Origin: Palsa-504 sp963839095
Lineage (GTDB): Bacteria; Actinomycetota; Actinomycetes; Streptosporangiales; Streptosporangiaceae
Assembly: GCA_963839095.1 (NCBI GenBank)
Contig: CAWIUF010000068.1
Span: 248,001-312,000, forward strand
Length of the DNA stretch: 64,000 nucleotides
Direction of reading: 5' to 3'
The number at the start of each line of letters is the position of its first letter. The stretch's first letter is position 1. Below, one piece after another: positions 52,855-61,324 of the stretch. The notes beneath the pieces are model-generated. The model had not been told where the DNA came from, made no database searches, and saw only the letters and a list, made by a program, of their open reading frames with translations. The translations under genes were made by a program, and so were the position numbers.

Positions 52855-53436
52855 TTACAAACCGGGAGCGCCCCAGACCGGAAACCACCGGGCCAGGTCC
52901 GGCTCCCACTTCAGGTCGCTGCCGATGACGCTCTTGGCCTGCAGTTCGAGCGCGTTGTCGCGGCGCTCGCCGGCCAGCGGGGCGAACGGGTAGAACGAGC
53001 CCCGCTTGTACAGGTAGATGAGGGCGAGGCGGCGCTCCTGCTCGTCCCGGAAGGCGACCAGGGTGCAGAGCAGCTGCGGCCCGAAGCCGTTGTCCACCAG
53101 CGAGGAGTTGACCGCGTGCAGGTCGGTGACCAGCGCCTCGAGCTCGTTCGACATCCGCGAGCTGACCAGCCAGGTGAAGCCGTAGTCATCCTTGGTCGCC
53201 TCGACCGGCAGGCCGCCCTCGGCGTGCGCGCTGGAGTTGAGCAGGTCCTGCACGTCCTTCTGGACGTCGGAGAAGGACCGGCCCTCGACCGGGCGGAAGC
53301 AGACCGAGCCGGATCCAGTGGGCTTGAATCCGGCTCCCGCGTCCAGCGTGACCGCCGCCGACGGCAGCGCGAACAGGTCGTCCAGCTTGGGCTGGACCGG
53401 CTTGGTCCGGCCGAGCAGCGCGTCGAGGAAGCCCAC
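52855..53436 (-). CDS. PspA-associated protein PspAB
   Basis: A 193-residue protein beginning MGFLDALLGRTKPVQPKLDD, with FALPSAAVTLDAGAGFKPTG, a FTWLVSSRMSNELEALVTDL block and the Trp-containing end WEPDLARWFPVWGAPG. These match the PspAB family, found with PspA in actinomycetes. It follows htpX by 12 bp and forms the end of a phage-shock-like gene set. Its biochemical role is not known. Confidence 0.85.
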   Translation of the reverse strand: MGFLDALLGRTKPVQPKLDDLFALPSAAVTLDAGAGFKPTGSGSVCFRPVEGRSFSDVQKDVQDLLNSSAHAEGGLPVEATKDDYGFTWLVSSRMSNELEALVTDLHAVNSSLVDNGFGPQLLCTLVAFRDEQERRLALIYLYKRGSFYPFAPLAGERRDNALELQAKSVIGSDLKWEPDLARWFPVWGAPGL

Positions 53437-53448
53437 GAACGTCCCTTG

Positions 53449-54438
53449 CTACTTGTCGAGGCTGGTGCCGGAGATCCCGCCGAGCTGCTGCTGGATCTTG
53501 TCGAGCTCGGCCAGCCGGCGCTCGAGGGTCGGGTGGGTGGAGAACAGGTTGGCCAGCTTGCCCCCGCCGGCGCCGACGCCGTGCAGGCTCATCGCCGGCG
53601 CGAAGAAGAACGCGTTCAGCGGCTGCGCGGTGCGCAGGTCCCTGGTCGGGATCCGGCCGATGTCGCCGGTGACCTTGACCAGCGCGGACGCCAGCTTGCT
53701 GGGCTGGCCGGTGAGCATCGCGCCGCTGCGGTCGGCCGACAGCTCGCGGTACCGGGACAGCAGCCTGATCAGCACGAAGCTGACGGCGTAGACGACCGCG
53801 CTGACCACCATGAGGATCAGCAGGATCGGCAGGGCGTTCTGGTTGTTGTTGTCGCGGCGGCCGCCGCCGCCGAACAGCTCGCCGTAGAAGGCGATCCTGA
53901 CCAGCAGCGCGGCGATGATGGCCAGGAACGACGCGATCGTCATGACCTGGACGTCCTTGTGGGCCACGTGCGACATCTCGTGGGCGAGGACGCCCTCGAG
54001 CTCGTCGTTGTCCAGCCGGCGCATGATCCCCCGGGTCGCGCAGACCACGGCGTGGTCGGCGTTACGGCCGGTGGCGAACGCGTTCGGCATGTCGGTCTCG
54101 GCGATCGCGACCCGCGGCTTGGGCATGTCGGCCAGCGCGCACAGCCGGTCCACGATCGCGTGCAGCCGCCGCTCGTCTTCGCCGTCGGTCGGGCTGACCT
54201 CGTGCGCGCCCGCCGTGCGGAGCGCGATCTTGTCCGAGTAGAACAGCGACCCGATCGCGAAGCCCCCGCCCAGGACCACCGCGAAGAACACGATCGCGGT
54301 ACTGGACGCGCCGTACGCGGTCCCGATCCCGATGATCGCGGCGATGAAAGCGACGAATACCAGCCCGAGCAGGAACATGGTCGCGGTCATCCGCACCGTG
54401 AGTCCCCGGTCGGGCGCATACCTGGTCCGCGCCGCCAT
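53449..54438 (-). CDS. htpX: Zinc metalloprotease HtpX (M48)
   Basis: A membrane protease for damaged membrane proteins. The 329 residues have two N-terminal helices (MFLLGLVFVAFIAAIIGIG and STAIVFFAVVLGGGFAIGS), the zinc motif LEGVLAHEMSHVAHKDV with HExxH, two further helices, and the third ligand region YRELSADRSGAML. It lies between pspAA and pspAB on the same strand. The association of HtpX with PspA in membrane stress is established in other bacteria. Intact. Confidence 0.93.
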   Translation of the reverse strand: MAARTRYAPDRGLTVRMTATMFLLGLVFVAFIAAIIGIGTAYGASSTAIVFFAVVLGGGFAIGSLFYSDKIALRTAGAHEVSPTDGEDERRLHAIVDRLCALADMPKPRVAIAETDMPNAFATGRNADHAVVCATRGIMRRLDNDELEGVLAHEMSHVAHKDVQVMTIASFLAIIAALLVRIAFYGELFGGGGRRDNNNQNALPILLILMVVSAVVYAVSFVLIRLLSRYRELSADRSGAMLTGQPSKLASALVKVTGDIGRIPTRDLRTAQPLNAFFFAPAMSLHGVGAGGGKLANLFSTHPTLERRLAELDKIQQQLGGISGTSLDK

Positions 54439-54576
54439 GGCGCCACCTCCGTTCGGCCCCGGCCGGTTGTGCCGACCGGAGGCCAGAAGCCTTTTCCCCT
54501 AATGCGAATCTACCCGTACAACGCTGTACGCCAGCCGAACGTTACCCGTGGGTACGCTGCGGGTTGACTCCTGAGA

Positions 54577-54855
54577 TCAGCCGGGGATGAGACCGTCGTC
54601 GGTAAGCAGCTTGCGTACCTCGTCCATGCTCGAATCCGCGGACGGGAGGATCAGGTCCGACGGCTCGAGGGTGTCCGCGGGCACCGGTGAGCCGAGCGCG
54701 CGGACCTGGTCGAGCAGGCCGTGCAGGGCAGCGGTGAACGCGGTCTCGTCGTTGCGCTCGACCGCCGCCTCGAGCTGGGTGTCCAGCTTGTTCAGCTCGA
54801 CGGTGGCGGCCTCATCGACGTTGAACTGGCCCTCGCCCAGGATCCTGACGATCAT
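54577..54855 (-). CDS. PspA-associated protein PspAA
   Basis: A 92-residue protein, MIVRILGEGQFNVDEAATVE, ending LTDDGLIPG. It matches the PspAA family found directly after PspA in actinomycetes. ATG 54855 is chosen because the corrected pspA stop overlaps it (ATGA). A longer upstream frame exists but is the displaced pspA C-terminus. Probably modulates PspA in the envelope-stress response. Confidence 0.85.
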   Translation of the reverse strand: MIVRILGEGQFNVDEAATVELNKLDTQLEAAVERNDETAFTAALHGLLDQVRALGSPVPADTLEPSDLILPSADSSMDEVRKLLTDDGLIPG

Positions 54856-55666
54856 GGGCGATCGTCCTGCGGCTCGGCGGCGGGCAGCTCGGTCGCCGGG
54901 ACGCTGGCCGGCTGGGCCTGCGCCTGCGGCGTTGCCGTTGGAACCCTCGAGCTGCTTGGGGGCGCTCGTGGCGATCTCGCCCTTGAGCCTGCTCAGCTCG
55001 CTCTCGACGTCGCTGCTGGCGGACATCATGTCGAGCTCGGCTCTGGATGTCGTCGCGGCGGCCGCCGACGGCATCATCGAGCGCGCCGGAGGCCATCAGC
55101 TCGTCGATCGCGCCCGCGCGAGCCTGCATCTGGGCCGTCTTGTCCTCGGCCCGCTGGATCGCCATGCCGACGTCGCCCATCTCCTCGGAGATGCCGGAGA
55201 ACGCCTCGTTGATCCTGGTCTGGGCCTCGGCCGCGGTGTAGGTGGCCTTGATGGTCTCCTTCCTGGTACGGAAGGCGTCCACCTTGGACTGCAGCCGCTG
55301 GGAGGCGACCGTCAGCTTCTCCTCCTCGGCCTGCAGCTGGGCGTACTGCGCCTGCAGTTCGTTCAGCTGGCCCTGCGCCGACGACTTGCGCTCGAGCGCG
55401 TTCCGGGCGAGGTCCTCGCGGCCCATCCCGAGCGCCTTGCGCGCCTGGTCCTCGAGCTTGCTCGAGGACTGCTGGAGCTGGTTCATCTGCAGCTCGACGC
55501 GCTTGCGCGACGTGGCGACATCCGCGACCCCACGGCGGACCTTCGTCAGCAATTCGAGCTGCCGCTGGTAGGAGTAGTCCAGGGTCTCACGAGGGTCTTC
55601 CATCTTGTCCAGGGCCTTATTGGCCTTGGCCTTGAAGACCAGTTGTACTCGCTTCATCACGCCCAT
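54852..55666 (-). CDS. pspA: PspA/IM30 family protein (frame-shifted)
   Basis: An ESCRT-III-like coiled-coil protein that coats and stabilises stressed membranes. MKRVQLVFKAKANKALDKME and DPRETLDYSYQRQLELLTKV form the membrane-binding start, followed by long helices to INEAFSGISEEMGDVGMAIQ. ATG 55666 or 55657 is the likely start. The frame changes near 55045 to LDMMSASSDVESELSRLKGE and again near 54925, ending AEPQDDRP with a TGA that overlaps pspAA. Corrected length is about 271 residues. Confidence 0.9.
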
Positions 55667-55916
55667 ACGCGCGGCCGTCCCCTTCATTAACTTCTTCGCC
55701 ACCACCAGGCCGTGCCCGGGACCGGGAAATCATGGCCGGGCGACCGGCTAGACGGCGGACGAGCCCGTGCGACTAGTCGGATTCCACCCTACGCGGTCTG
55801 CCGCATTGCGAGCTACCATGTCGGCCTCCGTGCCAAAGGTGGCGCTAGCCCCACCTTTGATCATCCTCCGCTGCCGGCGGGGTCGATCCCCCCGTTCCCC
55901 CCGTTATGCTGAGGCC

Positions 55917-56543
55917 GTGTTCCGACGCCGTAGCGCCGGGGCGACCGATGGCACGGCCCAGGATTCCCCGGGCGCGCAGAGCCCGGACGACCCGGCCAAC
56001 ACCAAGACCCGTCCTCCGGCCGAAGCCGCCAAGGGCCGGCCCACACCCAAGCGCAGCGTGGCCGAGGCCGGCCGCCGCACGCCGATCACCGGGACGTCGC
56101 GGGCGCCCGCCGGGCCGCGGACCAAGGAAGACAAGGAAAAGGCGCGCGCCAACCGGGTCAACCGGTACGAGGCGATGCGGCGGGGCGAGGCCTGGGCGCT
56201 GAACCCGCGTGACCGCGGGGCGCCCCGCGCCCTGGCCCGCGACTTCATCGATTCCAAGCGCCGGGTCAGCGAGTACTACATGTACGTGCTGGTGGTCCTG
56301 CTCGTCGCCGTGTTCGTCCGGAACAAGGCCGCCCAGGAGATCATCTCGCCGCTGGTCCTGGTGCTGGTCCTGGTCATCGTGGCGGACGCGGTGATGATCC
56401 GGCGCAGCCTGACCAAGCTGGTCGCCGAGCGGCTGCCGGGCGACACCGTCCGCGGGCTGACCGGGTACTCGGTGATGCGCGCGCTGCAGATCCGGCGGTT
56501 CCGCGTGCCGAAGCCCCGGGTCGGGCCGGGCGACAAGATCTGA
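55917..56543 (+). CDS. DUF3043 membrane protein
   Basis: A 208-residue protein. GTG 55917 (VFRRRSAGATDGTAQDSPGA) starts a charged, disordered N-terminus with KTRPPAEAAKGRPTPKRS. The conserved DUF3043 core follows: RRGEAWALNPRDRGAPRALA, DFIDSKRRVSEYYMYVLVV, two membrane helices, and a basic end with MRALQIRRFRVPKPRVGPGD. TATGCT at 55905-55910 sits six bases upstream, so the mRNA is probably leaderless. Function unknown; the family is restricted to actinobacteria as far as I know. Confidence 0.85.
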   Translation: MFRRRSAGATDGTAQDSPGAQSPDDPANTKTRPPAEAAKGRPTPKRSVAEAGRRTPITGTSRAPAGPRTKEDKEKARANRVNRYEAMRRGEAWALNPRDRGAPRALARDFIDSKRRVSEYYMYVLVVLLVAVFVRNKAAQEIISPLVLVLVLVIVADAVMIRRSLTKLVAERLPGDTVRGLTGYSVMRALQIRRFRVPKPRVGPGDKI

Positions 56544-56563
56544 TCGCCCTAAAGTTAGGGATC

Positions 56564-57562
56564 ATGGAATACCGACATCTTGGCAAAAGCGGTCTCGTGA
56601 TCAGCGAGATCGCGTACGGGAACTGGATCACCCACGGCGACCAGGTGGAGGAGCAGGCCGCCGCGGACTGCGTCCGGGCCGCGCTGGACGAGGGCATTAC
56701 CACCTTCGACACCGCTGATGTCTACGCGGGCGGGCGGGCGGAGGAAGTCCTCGGCCGGGCGCTGCAGGGAGTACGGCGCGAATCGCTGGAGATCTTTACC
56801 AAGGTGTACTGGCCGATGGGCAAGGGCCGGAACGACCGCGGCCTGTCCCGTAAGCACATCATCGAGTCAGCGCACGCGTCGCTGCGCCGGCTGGGGACCG
56901 ACTACGTCGACCTCTACCAGGCGCACCGGTACGACTACGAGACGCCGATCGAAGAGACCATGCGCGCCTTCGACGACCTCGTGCGGGCCGGCAAGGTGCT
57001 GTACATCGGGGTATCGGAGTGGCGGGCGGAGGAGATCGCGGCCGGGCTCCGGGTGGCCGCCGAGCTCGGGCTGGACCGGATCGTGTCCAATCAGCCGCAG
57101 TACAACATGCTGTGGCGGGTCATCGAGCCCGAGATCGTGCCGCTGTCCGAGAAGGAAGGCGTCGGCCAGATCGTGTTCTCGCCGATCGCGCAGGGCGTGC
57201 TGACCGGCAAGTACCAGCCCGGGTCACCCCCTCCGGCCGACTCCCGCGCGACGGCCCCGGCCGGCTCCGGCTTCATCAAGCGGTGGCTCGAGGACGACAC
57301 GCTCAACGCGGTGCAGCGGCTCCGCCCGCTGGCCGACGAGGCCGGGCTCTCGCTGGCCCAGCTGGCGGTGGCGTGGGTGCTGCAGAACCCGAACGTGTCC
57401 GCCGCCATCATCGGCGCCACCCGGCCCGAGCAGGTGCGGGAGAACGTCAAGGCGGCCGGGGTCCAGCTGGACGCCGGGCTGATGCGGCGGATCGACGAGG
57501 CGCTCGGCGACGCGGTCGGCCGTGACCCGTCCCGGACCGCCAGCCCGAAGTCGCGCCCGTAG
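56564..57562 (+). CDS. Aldo/keto reductase
   Basis: A 332-residue NADPH-dependent oxidoreductase with the AKR barrel. The tetrad is visible: Asp in ITTFDTADVYAGGRAEEVLG with Tyr of the same segment, Lys in IFTKVYWPMG and His in LYQAHRYDYETP. The C-terminal NADP site has GATRPEQVRENVKAAG. It resembles the potassium-channel beta-subunit-like group (AKR6/AKR11). The gene is intact, 20 bp after the DUF3043 gene. The substrate is not predictable. Confidence 0.9.
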   Translation: MEYRHLGKSGLVISEIAYGNWITHGDQVEEQAAADCVRAALDEGITTFDTADVYAGGRAEEVLGRALQGVRRESLEIFTKVYWPMGKGRNDRGLSRKHIIESAHASLRRLGTDYVDLYQAHRYDYETPIEETMRAFDDLVRAGKVLYIGVSEWRAEEIAAGLRVAAELGLDRIVSNQPQYNMLWRVIEPEIVPLSEKEGVGQIVFSPIAQGVLTGKYQPGSPPPADSRATAPAGSGFIKRWLEDDTLNAVQRLRPLADEAGLSLAQLAVAWVLQNPNVSAAIIGATRPEQVRENVKAAGVQLDAGLMRRIDEALGDAVGRDPSRTASPKSRP

Positions 57563-57595
57563 CGCCTGAGCGCAGTGCGGTGACCCTGCCCCGGT

Positions 57596-57805
57596 TCAGT
57601 CCTCCGGGTGCAGGGTCATCGGGCCGTACTCGGTCTTAGCCTCGTTGAGCAGCGATACCTGGTCCACCCCGGCGGCGAGCAGCGCCCGCCAGTTCTCCCC
57701 GAGCCAGCTTTCCGCGTCGCCCTGACTGGCGAAGATCGCCTCTTGCAGCTCGTCGGTGGTGATGACGCTGCCGTCCGCCTTCTCGTACCGCCAGGTCCAG
57801 GGCAT
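57596..57805 (-). CDS. Small conserved hypothetical protein, 69 residues
   Basis: ATG 57805 gives MPWTWRYEKADGSVITTDEL, QGDAESWLGENWRALLAAGV and a YGPMTLHPED end. Proteins of this size with a TWRYE start, an AExWLGExWREL centre and a YGPMSL end are widespread in actinomycetes. The compact alpha/beta pattern and conserved Trp residues suggest a real gene. No function is known. It is convergent with the aldo/keto reductase. Confidence 0.78.
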   Translation of the reverse strand: MPWTWRYEKADGSVITTDELQEAIFASQGDAESWLGENWRALLAAGVDQVSLLNEAKTEYGPMTLHPED

Positions 57806-57889
57806 TGCCGGGTGGCCTCCTCCGTCGTGGGTGCTGACTGAGCGTAGCTCAGCGCCGTGATAAGACGCGACCGGAGTGGCAAGTGAGCG

Positions 57890-58447
57890 TTAACAAACCA
57901 TAGATAAGGCGCAGAACAGGATGGCCCAGACCGCCTTGCCGCGGCCGGTGACCGGGCTCCAGCCCCAGACGTCGCTCAGCGCGTCCACCATCTGCAGGCC
58001 GCGGCCGGCCTCTTCGCTGCGATCCGGCGCCCGGAGCACCGGGGCGGTGTCGGACGGGTCGAGCACCGCGCACATGACCTCGCCGGTCCGGCGGAGCAGG
58101 CGCAAGCCGACCGGCTGGCCCGCTTCCGCAGCCGCGACGGCCCGCTGGGCATGCGATACCGCATTAGCCACGAACTCGCCAACGATGGCCTCGGCGTCAT
58201 CGGCCAGCGCGGCCAGGCCCCACTCCCGCAGCGTGTTCCGGGTGAACTTGCGGGCCGTGCGGCCGGACTGGGCCCCGGAACCGAGGGTGCAGGCAGCCAC
58301 CGCTGGTGAATCCCACCAGTCAGAAGGCATCCGGACCACCCGCGGGCGGCCGGGTGCGCACTGCAGCCTGGCGGTCAAGTCAAGCGGCCGACGGACGGCA
58401 GGATCAACCTTTGTCCGTGTCGGCAAACCTACTTGGCTCAAACCCAT
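57890..58447 (-). CDS. Histidine-kinase-like ATPase (anti-sigma-factor-type)
   Basis: A 185-residue stand-alone HATPase_c_2 protein, similar to RsbW/SpoIIAB-like kinases of which actinomycetes have many. The N-box region is EAIVGEFVANAVSHA and the G-box is EEAGRGLQMVDALSDVWGW. The start is uncertain because the first 40 residues (to RVVRMPSDWW) are not conserved. It would phosphorylate an anti-anti-sigma factor or act as an abandoned partner; no STAS or sigma gene is near. Confidence 0.82.
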   Translation of the reverse strand: MGLSQVGLPTRTKVDPAVRRPLDLTARLQCAPGRPRVVRMPSDWWDSPAVAACTLGSGAQSGRTARKFTRNTLREWGLAALADDAEAIVGEFVANAVSHAQRAVAAAEAGQPVGLRLLRRTGEVMCAVLDPSDTAPVLRAPDRSEEAGRGLQMVDALSDVWGWSPVTGRGKAVWAILFCALSMVC

Positions 58448-58536
58448 CGCGACCCCGCGAAGCCTATAGCGCCAATCCCTGATGATTGACGCAAATCACA
58501 TCCTGCCCGACTGCACGCGTTTCATGCAAGACCAGA

Positions 58537-58559
58537 TGCACGTTCATTTGTAACGTGCA
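58537..58559. promoter_or_regulatory. Perfect inverted repeat in the region between the ATPase and xylB genes
   Basis: TGCACGTT-CATTTGT-AACGTGCA has perfect 8-bp arms around a 7-base spacer. It lies 90 bp before the ATPase start and 133 bp before xylB. It may be an operator for either gene. A shorter repeat, TGATT-GACGCA-AATCA, lies at 58483-58498. Confidence 0.5.
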
Positions 58560-58601
58560 CCTGCCGTGTTCTCTTGTCACAGAGTTTCATAGAAAGTTCA
58601 A

Positions 58602-58614
58602 GTAAAGGTTTTAC
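58602..58614. promoter_or_regulatory. Possible operator upstream of xylB
   Basis: GTAAA-GGT-TTTAC is a 13-base inverted repeat about 78 bp before the xylB start. It shares AAGG and GGTTTT with the inverted repeat before the GH127 gene (63402-63419), so one LacI-type regulator could read both. Weak evidence. Confidence 0.4.
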
Positions 58615-58691
58615 CTCGGTATCGCTGCCCGGCCCTCGGCGCCGTGAGCGGGCACGTTATCGTGTCCTCAACTCGACCAGGGGAGCCGCTG

Positions 58692-60097
58692 ATGCTTGTT
58701 GCCGGCGTCGATTCATCCACGCAGTCCACCAAGGTGATGCTCTGCCGGGCCGATGACGGCAGCGTCGTCGGGGAGGCGTCCGCCCCGCACCCGGACGGTA
58801 CCGAATGCGACCCGGAACTGTGGTGGCAGGCCCTGAACCAGGCGGGAGACGGGCTGCTCGGCCGGGCCGACGCGATCGGGGTGGCGGCGCAGCAGCACGG
58901 CATGGTGGTCGTAGACGACGCCGGGCAAGTCGTCAGGCCGGCCCTGCTCTGGAACGATGTGCGGTCGGCGCCGCAGGCGAAGGCGCTGATCGCCGAACTG
59001 GGCGGCCCCGGCTACTGGGCGGAGCAGACCGGAAGCGTCCCGACGGCCTCCTTCACCGTCACCAAGCTGCGCTGGATGGCCGAGCACGAACCGGATGCCG
59101 CCGCCCGGACGGCGCGCGTGATGCTCCCGCACGACTGGCTGACCTGGCGGCTGGGCGACCGCGGCGCACGAGCCCGCCACCGACCGCGGCGACGCCTCGG
59201 GCACCGGGTACTTCTCCCCCGCAGCCGGACGCTGGCTACCGGAACTCGCCGAGGCCGCCCTGGGGAAGCCGGCCGGGCTGCCGCGGCTGGCCGACCCGGC
59301 CGAGATCGTCGCGCGGACGGCGAGCGGCGTGCCGCTGTCCGCCGGGACCGGGGACAACATGGGCGCCGCGCTCGGGCTGGGCCTCGGGCTGGGCGAGGTG
59401 GCCGTCTCCATCGGCACCTCGGGCACCGCCTACGCGGTCGCGGCCGGGGCCGCCGCGGACGAGTCCGGGGCGGTGGCCGGCTTCGCCGACGCCACCGGGC
59501 GCTTCCTGCCGCTGGTGGCGACGATCAACGCGGCCCGGGTGCTGACGGTCACGGCCCGGATGCTCGGTACCGACGCCGACGGGCTGTCCCGGCTCGCGCT
59601 GGCCGCGCCGCCGGGCGCGCAGGGCCTGACCCTGCTCCCCTACCTGGACGGCGAGCGCAGCCCCAACCGGCCCGGCGCCAGCGGCGTGCTGCGCGGCCTC
59701 ACCAGTACCAACAGCACGCCGGAGAACCTGGCCCGGGCCGCGGTCGAGGCGGTGCTCTGCTCGCTCGCCGACGCCATCGGCAACCTGGCCGACTGCGGCA
59801 TCGCCGCGCGGCGGGTGATCCTCATCGGCGGCGCCGCCCGGTCCGAGGCGGTGCGCCGGATCGCGCCGATGATCTTCGGCGTGCCGGTGACGGTGCCCGC
59901 GCCGGCCGAGTACGTCGCGCTGGGCGCCGCCCGGCAGGCCGCCTGGGCGCTGTCCGGGCGCGGCCGGGGCCGCCCGCCGTGGCCGCTGGCGGGCACCAGC
60001 GCCGAGTACACCGCCGAGCCCGCCCCCGGAGGTCCGCGAGCAGTACGGAGCCCTCCGCGACGCCACCGCTCTCCTGGGGCTGAGGCTCCTGGGCTGA
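58692..60097 (+). CDS. xylB: Xylulokinase (frame-shifted)
   Basis: Phosphorylates D-xylulose with ATP. ATG 58692 opens LVAGVDSSTQSTKVMLCRA, the FGGY-family phosphate site. GVAAQQHGMVVVDDAG and LWNDVRSAPQAKAL follow. The frame changes near 59165 and continues with LSAGTGDNMGAALGLGL, VSIGTSGTAYAVA, LLPYLDGERSPNRPGA and VILIGGAARSEAVRRIAPMI. A second change near 60030 restores the end REQYGALRDATALLGLRLLG and TGA 60095. Corrected length is about 468 residues. It is the first gene of the xylose operon; xylA follows by 63 bp. Confidence 0.9.
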
Positions 60098-60160
60098 GGC
60101 GGGGACCGGGCACGGTGAAAGGATGGAGACGTCGATGATGACTGGAGAAGGGACCGCCAG

Positions 60161-61324
60161 GTGAGCACGGATTTCGTACCCTCGCGCGAGGACCGGTTCT
60201 CGTTCGGTATCTGGACCGTGGGCTGGCAGGGCGTGGACGTCTTCGGATCGGCGGTGCGGCCGCCGATGCCGGCCGAGCGGGCCGTGTACAAGCTGGCCGA
60301 GCTCGGCGCCTACGGGATCAACTTCCACGACAACGACGTGTTCGCGTTCGAGGCCACCGCGGCCGAGCGGGACGAGCGGATCGGCGCGCTGCGCAAGGCG
60401 CTGTCCGAGACCGGCATGGTGGTGACCACGGCCACCACCAACTTGTTCGGCCACCCGATGTTCAAGGACGGCGCGTTCACCGCCAACGAGCGCGAGATCC
60501 GCCGGTTCGCGCTGGCCAAGGTGATGCGGAACCTGGACCTGGCCGCCGAGCTGGGCGCGAAGACCTACGTGTTCTGGGGCGGCCGGGAGGGCGCCGAGTC
60601 CGGCGGGGCCAAGGACATCAGGGCCGCGCTGGACCGGTACGCCGAGGGCCTGAACCTGCTCTGCGCGTACGTCCGCGAGCAGGGCTACGACATCAGGTTC
60701 GCGATCGAGCCCAAGCCGAACGAGCCGCGGGGCGACATCTTGCTGCCCACCGTCGGGCACGCCCTGGCCTTCATCAACGGCCTGGCCGACCCGGACATGG
60801 TCGGGGTCAACCCGGAGATCGGGCACGAGGAGATGGCCGGGCTGAACTACGCGCACGGCATCGCGCAGGCCCTGTGGCACGGCAAGCTCTTCCACATCGA
60901 CCTGAACGGCCAGCACGGCCCGCGGTTCGACCAGGACCTGCGGTTCGGGGCCGGGAACGTGCGGGGCGCGTTCTGGGTGGTGGACACGGTGGAGGCCGGG
61001 GGGTACGACGGGCCGCTGCACTTCGACTACAAGCCGCCGCGCACCGAGGACGACGAGGGCGTGTGGGTGACCGCCGCCGCGTGCATGCGGAACTACCTGA
61101 TCCTGCGGGAGAAGGTCAAGGCGTTCCGGGCCGACCCCGACGTCATCGAGGCGCTCCGGGCCTCCGGCGTGGCCGAGCTGCGCACCCCCACCCTGGCCGA
61201 CGGCGAGACCTGGCGCGACGTGCGCGAGGCCACCGCCGACGTGGACGCGCTCGCCAAGCGCGGCCTGGCCTACGAGCACCTCGACCAGCTCGCCCTGGAA
61301 CACCTCTACGGAGTGCGCTCCTAA
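60161..61324 (+). CDS. xylA: Xylose isomerase
   Basis: Converts D-xylose to D-xylulose. GTG 60161 gives 387 residues with the actinobacterial (class I) features: the catalytic His in GINFHDNDVFAFEA, FWGGREGAES, EPKPNEPRGDI with metal ligands, PEIGHEEMAGLNY, FHIDLNGQHGPRFDQDLRFG and FDYKPPRTEDDEGVW. Intact. It lies downstream of xylB. Its TAA stop overlaps the stop of the convergent GH127 gene. Confidence 0.95.
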   Translation: MSTDFVPSREDRFSFGIWTVGWQGVDVFGSAVRPPMPAERAVYKLAELGAYGINFHDNDVFAFEATAAERDERIGALRKALSETGMVVTTATTNLFGHPMFKDGAFTANEREIRRFALAKVMRNLDLAAELGAKTYVFWGGREGAESGGAKDIRAALDRYAEGLNLLCAYVREQGYDIRFAIEPKPNEPRGDILLPTVGHALAFINGLADPDMVGVNPEIGHEEMAGLNYAHGIAQALWHGKLFHIDLNGQHGPRFDQDLRFGAGNVRGAFWVVDTVEAGGYDGPLHFDYKPPRTEDDEGVWVTAAACMRNYLILREKVKAFRADPDVIEALRASGVAELRTPTLADGETWRDVREATADVDALAKRGLAYEHLDQLALEHLYGVRS

